Assembly (NCBI GenBank): GCA_051201585.1
Contig: CP179198.1
Coordinates: forward strand, 1,736,001-1,800,000
DNA from: UBA868 sp016776875
GTDB taxonomy: Bacteria; Pseudomonadota; Gammaproteobacteria; Arenicellales; UBA868
DNA: 64,000 nt
Direction: 5' to 3'
Of the stretch, positions 28,177-37,302 are shown piece by piece. How positions within the stretch are numbered: the first letter of the stretch is position 1; each line of letters starts with the position of its first letter. The notes beneath the pieces are model-generated. The model made no database searches and was not told the origin of the DNA. It was given only the letters and a program-made list of their open reading frames with translations. Made by a program: the position numbers and the translations under genes.

Positions 28177-29370
28177 TTATGCAGCGTTCGAACCGCAAGC
28201 TTCCAGATACTTATCATTCACGCCAATCGAGATTTTAATCTCCGAGGTTGAGATTAACTCGATGTTAATCCCTTCTCGAGCTAACGCTTCAAACATCTTC
28301 GCTGCAATACCCGAATGGGAGCGCATGCCAACCCCAACAATCGCAATCTTGGCCAAGGTATCGTCACCTGCCACCTCGCGGGCCGCTAAATTTTTTGAAA
28401 TCTCCTCAAGAAGCTTCTTTGCTACAGGGTATTCGCCACGATTAACCGTAAACGTGAGATCCGTCGTACCATCTTGGGCGACATTCTGGATAATCATATC
28501 GATATTCAGGTGTGCCTCTGAAAGCGGACCAAAAATCTGTGATGCGATTCCGGGCTCGTCCGGAACCCCGCGAATCGTTAGTTTGGCTTCGTCCCGGTTA
28601 TAGGCAATGCCAGCAATAAGCGGCTCTTCCATATCCCTTACCTCATGTGTAATCAATGTGCCTGGTCCATCCTCAAAAGAGGACAAAACCCTTAAAGGAA
28701 CTCGATATTTTCCAGCAAACTCGACTGATCGGGTTTGCAAGACCTTAGCGCCCTGGCTTGCAAGCTCCAGCATCTCTTCAACCGTAACCTGATCCAGCCG
28801 TCTTGCCTCGGGAACGATCCGGGGGTCAGTGGTGTAGACGCCATCAACATCCGTAAAAATTCTGCACTCATCAGCCTTAAGCGCTGCCGCCATTGCCACC
28901 GCGGTGGTATCCGAGCCGCCCCGGCCTAACGTCGTGATATTCCCGCTTTCGTCCGCACCCTGAAAACCTGCAATCACAACGACCCGACCCTGCTCCAGAT
29001 CCTCTCGAACTTTGGCATCGTCAATCCCAAGAATCCGGGCTTTACCATGAATATTATCGGTGAGAATTCGCACCTGACTGCCCGTGTATGAGCGAGCCTC
29101 AACCTCAAGTCTATTCAACGCCATTGACAATAGCGCGATAGTGACCTGTTCTCCAGTTGAAACAAGAACATCCATCTCTCGGGCTTCCGCATCCGGATTG
29201 ATCTCATTGGCTAGTGCAATGAGACGGTTGGTCTCGCCCGACATTGCGGAAACCACCACGACTAATCGCTCACCCTTTTGATGGCTCGCCGCAACACGCG
29301 CCGCTACCGCATTGATTCGCTCGACAGATCCGACAGAGGTGCCACCGTATTTTTCAACTACCAAGAACAT
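28177..29370 (-). CDS. lysC: Aspartate kinase
   Basis: 397 residues, first step of the aspartate pathway (Lys, Thr, Met, diaminopimelate). Kinase domain: KYGGTSVGSVERI, TTLGRGGSDTTAVAMA, FTDVDGVYTTDPR. Two C-terminal ACT domains (around GIAYNRDEAKLTIRGV and ISKNLAAREV) imply feedback control by lysine or threonine. A monofunctional kinase between alaS and csrA is the Pseudomonas-type order. Confidence 0.95.
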   Translation of the reverse strand: MFLVVEKYGGTSVGSVERINAVAARVAASHQKGERLVVVVSAMSGETNRLIALANEINPDAEAREMDVLVSTGEQVTIALLSMALNRLEVEARSYTGSQVRILTDNIHGKARILGIDDAKVREDLEQGRVVVIAGFQGADESGNITTLGRGGSDTTAVAMAAALKADECRIFTDVDGVYTTDPRIVPEARRLDQVTVEEMLELASQGAKVLQTRSVEFAGKYRVPLRVLSSFEDGPGTLITHEVRDMEEPLIAGIAYNRDEAKLTIRGVPDEPGIASQIFGPLSEAHLNIDMIIQNVAQDGTTDLTFTVNRGEYPVAKKLLEEISKNLAAREVAGDDTLAKIAIVGVGMRSHSGIAAKMFEALAREGINIELISTSEIKISIGVNDKYLEACGSNAA

Positions 29371-29448
29371 ATTGTTTGTTCAATTTTTTTAAGGTCGTGC
29401 ATTAGACCTTTTTAAAGTCAATGAGTAAAGTCCGGTTAACAAAAGATG

Positions 29449-32049
29449 TCACGATCGTGTCGAAATCCATTCCTGCGCCGCTGCAAGCGCATCATCAATT
29501 GCGCCAACATCAGGACCGCCCCCTTGCGCTGAATCAGGTCGGCCGCCGCCCTTTCCTCCGACCATCGTTGCCAATGCGCCAACGAGTTCTCCTGCTTTAT
29601 AACGATCAACCAGATCCTTGCTCACGCTCACCAGCAACGATGCCTTTCCATCTTTTGCCCCACCGATGACAATGATCCCGGAGTCCAGTCGATCGCGCAG
29701 TCGGTCGAGAATGGCGCGCAAACCTTTAATCTCCGTATCGTCATAACGCTTGGTTAGCAACTTGACGCCGTTAACATCAATTGCCTCAGCGGCAGGATCT
29801 TGCCCCGATCCACCGGTTGCAAGCTGACCCTGAAGGTGTTCTATTTTCCGTTCCAACTCTCGAACCCGGCCCACCAAAGAAGCCGCGCGATCTTCAACAT
29901 CAGATCGCCCTGTTTTAAGCAGCGCTGAGATACGCGACAACGTTTCACTTTCGTTCACGCTGTACATCCGTACCGCTTCCCCTGTCAGCGCTTCCAGTCG
30001 TCGCACGCCAGCGGCGATACCGCTCTCGGCAATCACCCGAAACGCACCGATATCTCCGGTCCGGCTAACGTGCGTGCCGCCACAAAGCTCCAAAGAGAAT
30101 TCACCCATGCCGACAACTCTGACATCATCCTCATATCGCTCACCAAACAACGCAGCGGCGCCTTCTTCACGCGCATCGTCAAGATTCATCACCCGAGTGT
30201 TCACGCCACTATTGATCCGGATCTGGTGATTTACGATTTGCTCAATTTTGTCGATATCGGCGGATGAGACCGCCTCACCATGCGAGAAGTCAAACCGCAG
30301 GCGTTCGGCATTGACCATTGAGCCTTTCTGCTGAACGTGATCCCCCAGAACCTCACGAAGCGCGGAGTGAAGTAAATGAGTTGCCGAGTGATTTGCCGCT
30401 GTCGCCGAGCGATTGGTGCTATCCACAACACACTCCACTGAATCGCCAAGCTTGGGCACACCGGAGACCACGCGACCAAAATGAGCGATAACTTTATGAG
30501 CAAGATATCGGACATCGGTTACCTGAAATTCTCCACCCGACCAGGAGATGCGGCCAAGATCCCCGACCTGGCCCCCGCTTTCTGCATAGAACGGCGTCTC
30601 ATCGAGCACGATTAGGCCCTCGGCATCGGTCACGAGGGAATCAACCTCAACATCGTTGGATACCAAAGCCAGAATCTTAGATCCGCCCGTCAGGCTTTCA
30701 TACCCGGTAAATGGTGTGCGCTCGTCAATCGCAACACTCGCGATGCCGTCCATCTGGAACTGGCTCGCAGCCCGGGCACGCTCACGCTGCGCCTCCATTG
30801 CCTGCTCAAAACCTAGCATATCCACGCTAAGTCCACGCTCTCGAGCATAGTCTGCCGTCAAGTCAGCTGGAAACCCGAAGGTATCGTACAGCCTAAAAGC
30901 GAGATCGCCTGGAATAATATTGCCTGACAAATCCTCAAGCTCATGCTCAAGGATCCGGATCCCCTGCACCAGCGTCTGGGCAAATCGCTCGCCCTCTAAA
31001 GCCAAGGCCTCTTGAACGCGGGCTTCTGCCTGAACCAATTCGGGGCAAGCCTCGCCCATCTCGGCAATCAGCGGCGCCACCAATTTATGCATGAACGGCT
31101 CCGTTGCACCGACCTGATAACCATGGCGGATCGCGCGCCGGATAATTCGCCGCAAAACATACCCGCGGCCCTCATTAGAAGGGAGTACGCCGTCCGTGAT
31201 TAAAAAAGCGCTTGACCGGATGTGGTCTGCGATAACACGTAAAGAGGTCTGATTCAGGTCTTTGCAACCTGTCACCTCTCCCGCTGCCTTGATGAGCGCC
31301 ACAAATAAATCGGTTTCATAGTTGCTGTGCACGCCTTGGAGCACTGCTGCTAACCGCTCAAGCCCCATTCCGGTATCGACAGAAGGTCGAGGTAGTGGCG
31401 TATCAATACCACCGGCATCCCGATTAAATTGCATAAAGACGAGATTCCAAATCTCGACATAACGATCACCGTCCGCCTCGGGAGTCCCCGGCGGACCACC
31501 AGCGACTTCCGGCCCGTGATCATAGAAAATCTCGCTACAGGGCCCGCACGGACCAGTATCACCCATCGACCAGAAATTATCACTTGCGCCGATGCGGGCA
31601 AAACGTTCCGCTGGCACACCGATCTCGTTCAACCAGATATCCGCCGCTTCGTCGTCTTCCTCGTAGACAGTGACCCAAAGTTTCTCAGGCGACAGACCAT
31701 ATCCCTCAGTCAGCAACGTCCAGGCATGCTGGATCGCTTCGCGCTTGAAATAATCACCAAAACTAAAATTACCCAACATCTCAAAAAAAGTATGATGGCG
31801 TGCCGTGTAGCCGACATTATCGAGATCGTTATGCTTGCCTCCCGCCCGAACACACCGTTGCGCGGTGACCGCCCGGTTATAAGCTCTTTTATCATGACCT
31901 AGAAATACATCTTTGAATTGCACCATCCCTGCATTGGTAAATAACAGCGTGGGGTCATTATTGGGCACAAGCGGGCTGCTCGGAACGATCTCGTGACCGT
32001 TTGCCGCAAAGTAATCAAGAAATTTTTTTCGAATATCCCGGGTTTTCAT
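29449..32049 (-). CDS. alaS: Alanyl-tRNA synthetase
   Basis: 866 residues, full length. Class II core motif 2 is around RCVRAGGKHNDLDNVG. The editing domain has the zinc ligands HSATHLLH and CGGTHVSRTGDIG. A coiled-coil (GRVRELERKIEHLQGQL) precedes the C-Ala domain, which has a glycine-rich end GGKGGGRPDSAQGGG. It is transcribed after recX and before lysC. Confidence 0.97.
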   Translation of the reverse strand: MKTRDIRKKFLDYFAANGHEIVPSSPLVPNNDPTLLFTNAGMVQFKDVFLGHDKRAYNRAVTAQRCVRAGGKHNDLDNVGYTARHHTFFEMLGNFSFGDYFKREAIQHAWTLLTEGYGLSPEKLWVTVYEEDDEAADIWLNEIGVPAERFARIGASDNFWSMGDTGPCGPCSEIFYDHGPEVAGGPPGTPEADGDRYVEIWNLVFMQFNRDAGGIDTPLPRPSVDTGMGLERLAAVLQGVHSNYETDLFVALIKAAGEVTGCKDLNQTSLRVIADHIRSSAFLITDGVLPSNEGRGYVLRRIIRRAIRHGYQVGATEPFMHKLVAPLIAEMGEACPELVQAEARVQEALALEGERFAQTLVQGIRILEHELEDLSGNIIPGDLAFRLYDTFGFPADLTADYARERGLSVDMLGFEQAMEAQRERARAASQFQMDGIASVAIDERTPFTGYESLTGGSKILALVSNDVEVDSLVTDAEGLIVLDETPFYAESGGQVGDLGRISWSGGEFQVTDVRYLAHKVIAHFGRVVSGVPKLGDSVECVVDSTNRSATAANHSATHLLHSALREVLGDHVQQKGSMVNAERLRFDFSHGEAVSSADIDKIEQIVNHQIRINSGVNTRVMNLDDAREEGAAALFGERYEDDVRVVGMGEFSLELCGGTHVSRTGDIGAFRVIAESGIAAGVRRLEALTGEAVRMYSVNESETLSRISALLKTGRSDVEDRAASLVGRVRELERKIEHLQGQLATGGSGQDPAAEAIDVNGVKLLTKRYDDTEIKGLRAILDRLRDRLDSGIIVIGGAKDGKASLLVSVSKDLVDRYKAGELVGALATMVGGKGGGRPDSAQGGGPDVGAIDDALAAAQEWISTRS

Positions 32050-32113
32050 CTCAATTTGAGTCTAGAAAGCAAAAAGCCGGTAAATATCAATACCGAGCCT
32101 CAAAGGGATGATT

Positions 32114-32584
32114 CTAACCGCGAGTTTCCCATTCGCCGAGGATTTCGACGATGATTTGGGAATCAAAACCGCGCCGCTGTAAATACGACGCCCGGCGCGC
32201 CCATTCCTTGTAGTCCAAAATGGGTTCTTCCGCAAAGCGCGCGGTGTATTTGAGAGTTGCGATTTCCCGCCAACAGATATCAGCAGAATCGAGCGTTGAG
32301 GCGACGAGATCAGGGCTTATGCCCTTTTTTCGCAGCTCCTGACGAATATAGGCAGGACCATAACCACTCTTGGCACGATGAGAGATCATCGTCTCGGCGA
32401 ATCGAACATCAGAGACATCGCCTCTTTTTTTAAGATCCGCTAAGACCGAATCAACCGCTTGGGAATCAAATCCACGCTGAACAAGTTTCTGACGGAGCTC
32501 CTCAACGCTATGCTCCCGCCTCGTCAGCAGCATCCATGCCCGATCACGGACCTGCGCCTGCAGATCCGCGGCAGAAGTCTCCAT
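32114..32584 (-). CDS. recX: Regulatory protein RecX
   Basis: 156 residues of three-helix RecX repeats (LLTRREHSVEELRQKLVQRG, and later GYGPAYIRQELRKKGI). RecX inhibits RecA filament growth. Its ATG overlaps the recA stop, so the two are translationally coupled, which keeps the modulator in proportion to RecA. Confidence 0.92.
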   Translation of the reverse strand: METSAADLQAQVRDRAWMLLTRREHSVEELRQKLVQRGFDSQAVDSVLADLKKRGDVSDVRFAETMISHRAKSGYGPAYIRQELRKKGISPDLVASTLDSADICWREIATLKYTARFAEEPILDYKEWARRASYLQRRGFDSQIIVEILGEWETRG

Positions 32585-33642
32585 TACACCTCGACTGACG
32601 CTTCGGGTGCTTCCTCTTCTGAATCTGCGACAGGGACTGCGACGTCATCGCCATTCAGACCCATCTTGCCTCTCACAATGCTTTCAATTTCGTCAGCTGT
32701 CTCCGGATGCTCCCGTAGGAACTCCCTGACGTTGTCACGTCCCTGACCAATTCTTTCACCATTGTAAGAATACCAAGCACCGGCTTTATCAACAATCTTG
32801 TGCTCGACTCCCATGTCAATCAACTCACCCTCTTTTGAGATGCCCTCGTTATAGAGAATATCAAACTCGCACTTCTGAAAAGGCGGGGCAACTTTGTTTT
32901 TAACCACTTTGACCCGAGTTTGATTGCCCAGAATTTCGTCGCCCTTTTTAACGGCTCCAATACGGCGAATATCCATTCGCACTGAGGAATAAAACTTCAG
33001 GGCATTTCCACCAGTCGTTGTTTCTGGATTACCAAACATCACACCAATCTTCATACGAATTTGGTTAATAAACACAACCATCGTATTCGACCGCTTGATG
33101 TTGCCCGTCAGCTTCCTGAGCGCCTGAGACATTAGGCGAGCCTGCAAGCCCACATGATGATCGCCCATCTCTCCTTCAATTTCAGCTTTGGGTGTCAGGG
33201 CGGCAACTGAGTCAACCACCACCACATCAACGGCTGCGGACCGAACGAGCATATCCGCGATTTCGAGCGCCTGCTCCCCGGTATCCGGCTGGGACACTAA
33301 AAGATCTTCAACCTTGACGCCAAGGCGCTCGGCATACGATGGATCAAGGGCGTGCTCCGCATCAATAAAAGCGCAGGTGCCACCCTTTTTCTGAGCCTCC
33401 GCAATCACTGAAAGCGTAAGGGTAGTCTTGCCTGATGACTCGGGGCCATATATTTCAATCACCCGCCCTTTCGGCAAGCCGCCAATTCCGAGCGCGATAT
33501 CAAGACCCAGTGAGCCGGTGGAAATACTCTCAATACCCTGGCCAATCTGCCCATCGCCAAGGCGCATGACCGAGCCTTTACCAAACTGTCGCTCGATTTG
33601 ACCCAGCGCTGCATCCAGTGCTTTTTGTTTGTTATCGTTCAT
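32584..33642 (-). CDS. recA: Recombinase RecA
   Basis: 352 residues. Walker A GPESSGKTTL (66-75), the catalytic Glu region IDAEHALDPSYA, loop L1/L2 features EGEMGDHHVGLQARLMS and GGNALKFYSSVRMDIRR, and an acidic C-terminal tail (DSEEEAPEASVEV). No CTGT-N8-ACAG LexA box is seen in the 180 bp upstream; a modest promoter (TTGCGG, TATTCA) is possible. Confidence 0.98.
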   Translation of the reverse strand: MNDNKQKALDAALGQIERQFGKGSVMRLGDGQIGQGIESISTGSLGLDIALGIGGLPKGRVIEIYGPESSGKTTLTLSVIAEAQKKGGTCAFIDAEHALDPSYAERLGVKVEDLLVSQPDTGEQALEIADMLVRSAAVDVVVVDSVAALTPKAEIEGEMGDHHVGLQARLMSQALRKLTGNIKRSNTMVVFINQIRMKIGVMFGNPETTTGGNALKFYSSVRMDIRRIGAVKKGDEILGNQTRVKVVKNKVAPPFQKCEFDILYNEGISKEGELIDMGVEHKIVDKAGAWYSYNGERIGQGRDNVREFLREHPETADEIESIVRGKMGLNGDDVAVPVADSEEEAPEASVEV

Positions 33643-33820
33643 TTATAACTCCACTGTGAGATAGTCATTTGCATGAGTCTTTTGATTCATGAATACCGGT
33701 TTTTAAAGAAATTCCGCAACAGAAAAAAATATCCTGAGATTGCACGAAAATCGTAAATTTGATGCCTGCATTATTTCATACTCCTCGTGTTGAGCCTAGA
33801 GAACTGCTTCACAGTTTTAT

Positions 33821-34312
33821 CTAAACTGTCGTACTCATCAGTCGCAGAAGTTCTTCAAGCGCAATGTTGACCGACTGACGGCGAACCGCGTCGCGATCCC
33901 CATGAAAATGAAACCGTTCAGCCCGAACCGGGAGCCCTGGAAACTGCCAGGCGATGTAGACCGTACCCACCGGTTTTGCGGCGCTCCCCCCGCTTGGGCC
34001 TGCAACTCCGGTAACCGATAATGCGGCTGTTGCAGTCGTTCGAGAAATCGCACCGCTTGCCATCGCGCAGGCGACTTTTTCACTGACAGCGCCATACTGA
34101 TCAATTAAATGCTCCGGAACGCCCGCAAGCTCTGTTTTGGAGCGATTACTGTAAGTAACGAGACCGCACTCAAACCACTCCGAGCTCCCCGCAACTGAGG
34201 TCAGGAGTTGAGCAATCGATCCTCCAGTACAGGATTCAACGGTCGCAAGCCGCCAGTCCCGCTCCACCAGGGCGGTCGCCAGTTGTGAAACCGTTTCAAG
34301 CTCGCTGCGCAT
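33821..34312 (-). CDS. pncC: Nicotinamide-nucleotide amidase (CinA C-terminal domain)
   Basis: 163 residues matching the stand-alone CinA C-terminal domain that deamidates NMN in NAD recycling. Motifs: VESCTGGSIAQLLTSVAGSS, GLVTYSNRSKTELAGVP, ALSVTGVAGPSGGSAAKPVG. It is directly upstream of recA, in the same orientation, as in Escherichia and Pseudomonas. Confidence 0.93.
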   Translation of the reverse strand: MRSELETVSQLATALVERDWRLATVESCTGGSIAQLLTSVAGSSEWFECGLVTYSNRSKTELAGVPEHLIDQYGAVSEKVACAMASGAISRTTATAALSVTGVAGPSGGSAAKPVGTVYIAWQFPGLPVRAERFHFHGDRDAVRRQSVNIALEELLRLMSTTV

Positions 34313-34480
34313 ATCGCTAAAATCCGTTTTGGATAAGGGTTTCGCCGTTCAGGCTACTTTGATGGGGTAATTATCACCTTGATGGTGGCTCATGAAACGA
34401 GCCTGTCAAATCTATCTTCAATCTCAAGGTATGATTTTTTAGTATGATTAGTCGATTAAAAGTTAGATTAACCCGTTAAT

Positions 34481-35281
34481 ATGACACTTCTTGCTACTTT
34501 TCTACGCTCGATTCGGCTTTATTTTGTCCCAGTTTTATTTCTGCTTTTTTCAGGTTCTCTGATCGCCAGCGACGCGCAGCGAGAAGCAAGATTGGTCGAA
34601 GAAATCGAAGCGAACCTGTTTGACGGAGAGGTAATCTCACTCGACTCAGGTGATGGGAAATTCGCCGCGGTCGAAATGATCCCTGAAGATTCACCCATTG
34701 GCGGGGTCATCTTAATGCACGGTCGCGGTTTTCACGCTGATTGGCCAGAGAATATTGGACCTTTGCGGGTCGGACTCTCTGAGGCCGGATGGCAAACGCT
34801 CTCCCTCCAGCTGCCCGTTCTTGAAAAAACCGCAAAGTACTTTGATTATCTACCGGTTCTTCCAGAGGCAGGGCCTCGGCTAGATGCCGCAATCGCGTAT
34901 CTCTCCGAACAAGGCATCTCCCCCATTATTTTGCTGGCTCACAGCTGTGGCGCGCATATGGCAATGCTTTGGCTGGAATCATCAAAAGGTAAAGGAATTG
35001 ATGGTTTTGTAGGCATCGGCATGGGCGCGACTGATTACAAACAGCCCATGCAGCATCCGTTTCCGTTTGCGTCTTTAGATATTCCGGTGCTTGATATCTA
35101 TGGTGAGAATGACTTCCCCGCTGTTCATCGCCTGGCGCCTCGGCGTCTCGCTCTCATGACACAGGGCGGCAACGCCAAATCCGAGCAGATCATGCTTCCA
35201 GGGGCCGATCACTATTTTGTTGATCATCCTGACGAGATGACGGCGGCCATTAGCAACTGGCTCAGGACAGTCACAAACTAG
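34481..35281 (+). CDS. Secreted alpha/beta-hydrolase-like protein (DUF3530-like)
   Basis: 266 residues with a signal peptide (hydrophobic VPVLFLLFSGSLIAS). The core GGVILMHGRGFHADWPENIG, the strand-turn LLAHSCGAHMAMLW (nucleophile elbow with Cys rather than Ser in G-x-S/C-x-G) and a terminal PGADHYFVDH His resemble the DUF3530 group of alpha/beta hydrolases. The elbow reads HSCGAH, so catalysis is uncertain. It stands alone, divergent from pncC. Confidence 0.65.
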   Translation: MTLLATFLRSIRLYFVPVLFLLFSGSLIASDAQREARLVEEIEANLFDGEVISLDSGDGKFAAVEMIPEDSPIGGVILMHGRGFHADWPENIGPLRVGLSEAGWQTLSLQLPVLEKTAKYFDYLPVLPEAGPRLDAAIAYLSEQGISPIILLAHSCGAHMAMLWLESSKGKGIDGFVGIGMGATDYKQPMQHPFPFASLDIPVLDIYGENDFPAVHRLAPRRLALMTQGGNAKSEQIMLPGADHYFVDHPDEMTAAISNWLRTVTN

Positions 35282-35314
35282 TTCTGCTTTAAGCGCCCGA
35301 GATTCTTCTGATAT

Positions 35315-35341
35315 AAAAAAAGAGGTAGAGCCTCTTTTTTT
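35315..35341. terminator. Bidirectional terminator after the hydrolase gene
   Basis: AAAAAAAGAGG (35315-35325) pairs with CCTCTTTTTTT (35331-35341) over a 5-nt loop. It sits between the convergent hydrolase and aldehyde dehydrogenase genes and can serve both. Confidence 0.9.
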
Positions 35342-35371
35342 ATTTTAATTTAACTCGGTAATACGAGCTGA

Positions 35372-36793
35372 TCACGCCCTACCCAGTATCGCTTTACACT
35401 CCATAAATTCGTGGAATCCCCACTCGGCTTTTTCTCGACCGTTACCCGACTGCTTGAAGCCGCCAAACGGAGCATTGGTGCCTCCGCCGGTGTAATTTAA
35501 ATGTACCTGCCCCGCTCTCAGTTCCCGCGCGTAGCTCAACAACTCCGTCTCGTCAGCGCCGGATACATAAGCGGCCAGCCCGTACGGTGTATCGTTTGCA
35601 ATGCGTACCGCTTCTTCCGAATTGCTATAGGGAATAATCGACAATACCGGACCGAAGATTTCTTCTTTAAATATCGTCATATCGGGCGTGACGCCCCCGA
35701 ATATGGTCGGTCTGACAAAGTAGCCTGTATCCAGGTGTTCTGGTCGACCAATCCCTCCGGCGACTAGAGTGGCTTGCTCTTCGATCCCTGAGCTAATCAA
35801 TCCCTGCACCTTCTCGAACTGGGTCGAGCTCACCACCGGACCAATCTGGGTTTCCTCAAGATCAGGCATATCCGTCACGAGAGATTTGGTAACCTCCTGA
35901 GCAATCTCCAGCGCTTCGTCATAGCGTGCAGCGGGCACCAACATTCTTGTTGGCGCGTTACAGGATTGCCCTGTGTTTTCCATGCAGCCAAGCACTCCCC
36001 TGCGCACCGATTCTTCCAACTGTTCATCATCGAGAATAATGTTCGCAGACTTTCCACCGAGCTCCTGGCTCACGCGCTTGACAGTATCGGCAGACCCCTT
36101 GGCAACCGCAACACCACCACGGGTCGAACCGGTAAATGACATCATGTCAATATCCGGATGAGCCGACATCGCTTCACCAACAACAGGGCCATATCCATCC
36201 ACCAAATTAAAGACGCCAGCGGGTACACCAGCCTCATCCATAATTTCCGCCATGATGTGGGCCGATAAAGGCGCGAGCTCACTCGGCTTTAAGACGCAGG
36301 TACAACCAGAAGCGAGAGCAGGCGCAAGTTTTGCGACAATTTGATTCATCGGCCAGTTCCATGGCGTGATCAGCCCGCAAACGCCGATCGGTTCATACCG
36401 AATAAGGAAGCCTTCTTTTTCTTCCTCATATTCGAAATTCTGAAGCACTCGGATAGCGGTTGCCAAATGTCCCAGACCCACTGCGGTTTGACCGCCGCGC
36501 GCGAGATGCAGGGGCGCTCCCATCTCTAATCGAATCGCTTCAGCTATATCTTCAAAACGCTTCTTATAGGTTTCGCGAACCTTCGTGAGTAATTCAATAC
36601 GCTCCTCCCTTGAGGTGCGAGAGAAGCCATCAAAAGCAGCCCGGGCCGCCGAAACCGCCCGATCAACATCTTCAGCGCTTCCTGCACTAATTGTTTCAAT
36701 CACCTCTTCGGTCGCTGGATTAATAACCTCAATCGTTTCAGCGTGAGATGGATCGACCCACTCCCCACCAATATAAAATTTCAAAGCATTCAT
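35372..36793 (-). CDS. NAD(P)-dependent aldehyde dehydrogenase
   Basis: 473 residues. The fold motifs include PWNWPMNQIVAKLAPALASG, the catalytic Glu in SQELGGKSANI, the catalytic Cys in NTGQSCNAPTRML, and the end region GGFKQSGNGREKAEWG. It belongs to the broad ALDH superfamily group used for aliphatic or aromatic aldehydes. It is monocistronic by position; the substrate is unknown. Confidence 0.88.
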   Translation of the reverse strand: MNALKFYIGGEWVDPSHAETIEVINPATEEVIETISAGSAEDVDRAVSAARAAFDGFSRTSREERIELLTKVRETYKKRFEDIAEAIRLEMGAPLHLARGGQTAVGLGHLATAIRVLQNFEYEEEKEGFLIRYEPIGVCGLITPWNWPMNQIVAKLAPALASGCTCVLKPSELAPLSAHIMAEIMDEAGVPAGVFNLVDGYGPVVGEAMSAHPDIDMMSFTGSTRGGVAVAKGSADTVKRVSQELGGKSANIILDDEQLEESVRRGVLGCMENTGQSCNAPTRMLVPAARYDEALEIAQEVTKSLVTDMPDLEETQIGPVVSSTQFEKVQGLISSGIEEQATLVAGGIGRPEHLDTGYFVRPTIFGGVTPDMTIFKEEIFGPVLSIIPYSNSEEAVRIANDTPYGLAAYVSGADETELLSYARELRAGQVHLNYTGGGTNAPFGGFKQSGNGREKAEWGFHEFMECKAILGRA

Positions 36794-37090
36794 TTTTTTT
36801 CCAATCGTTTTAGAATTTTTCCCACGTGAGACCGCAGCAATTATTTTCTTTACAAGCTCAACCTATAAACTTTTAATGACCCTGAAATATTTGAATACAG
36901 GAATTCAATAACGTGATGGATGGCATTGCCGTCGACACACAATTCGCTGTTGCGCTCGAAATTCCATCACACCCCAATACAGAGATCGCTTGCGGATCGA
37001 GCGGTTAGTTATTTAGTCTCCGAGCAAAGACGTCGTGCGCCCGTGAATACAACGAACAACAATGTTCATCATCGCTCGAATCGGGATGCA
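36794..37090. other. Intergenic stretch upstream of the aldehyde dehydrogenase
   Basis: About 300 bp between the aldehyde dehydrogenase start and the tRNA terminator. I see no convincing gene, repeat or operator here; it presumably contains the dehydrogenase promoter. Confidence 0.5.
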
Positions 37091-37111
37091 CAAAACGCCA
37101 GAAAACTGGCG
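37091..37111 (-). terminator. tRNA operon terminator overlapping the tRNA-Glu CCA end
   Basis: On the minus strand CGCCAG, TTTT loop, CTGGCG is followed by TTTTG. The first arm includes the discriminator base and CCA of tRNA-Glu, so the hairpin begins inside the gene. Confidence 0.6.
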
Positions 37112-37183
37112 TCCCCAAGGGGATTCGAACCCCTGTTGCCGCCGTGAAAGGGCGGTGTCCTAGGCCAACTAGACGATGGGGAC
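37107..37183 (-). tRNA. tRNA-Glu (anticodon TTC)
   Basis: A 77-nt cloverleaf with acceptor GTCCCCA/TGGGGAC, anticodon stem CCGCC/GGCGG with loop CTTTCAC (TTC) and an encoded CCA. It follows tRNA-Ala by 5 bp. Confidence 0.95.
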
Positions 37184-37188
37184 ATGTA

Positions 37189-37264
<76 letters not shown>

Positions 37265-37302
37265 GAGAGAGGGTCGTATTCTCGGGTTTTGCTTGCCTTG
37301 GG

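Noticed and set aside
33643..33820. LexA (SOS) box upstream of recA
   Set aside because: No CTGT-N8-ACAG site could be found in the gap, so SOS control of recA by a gammaproteobacterial LexA is not supported here.
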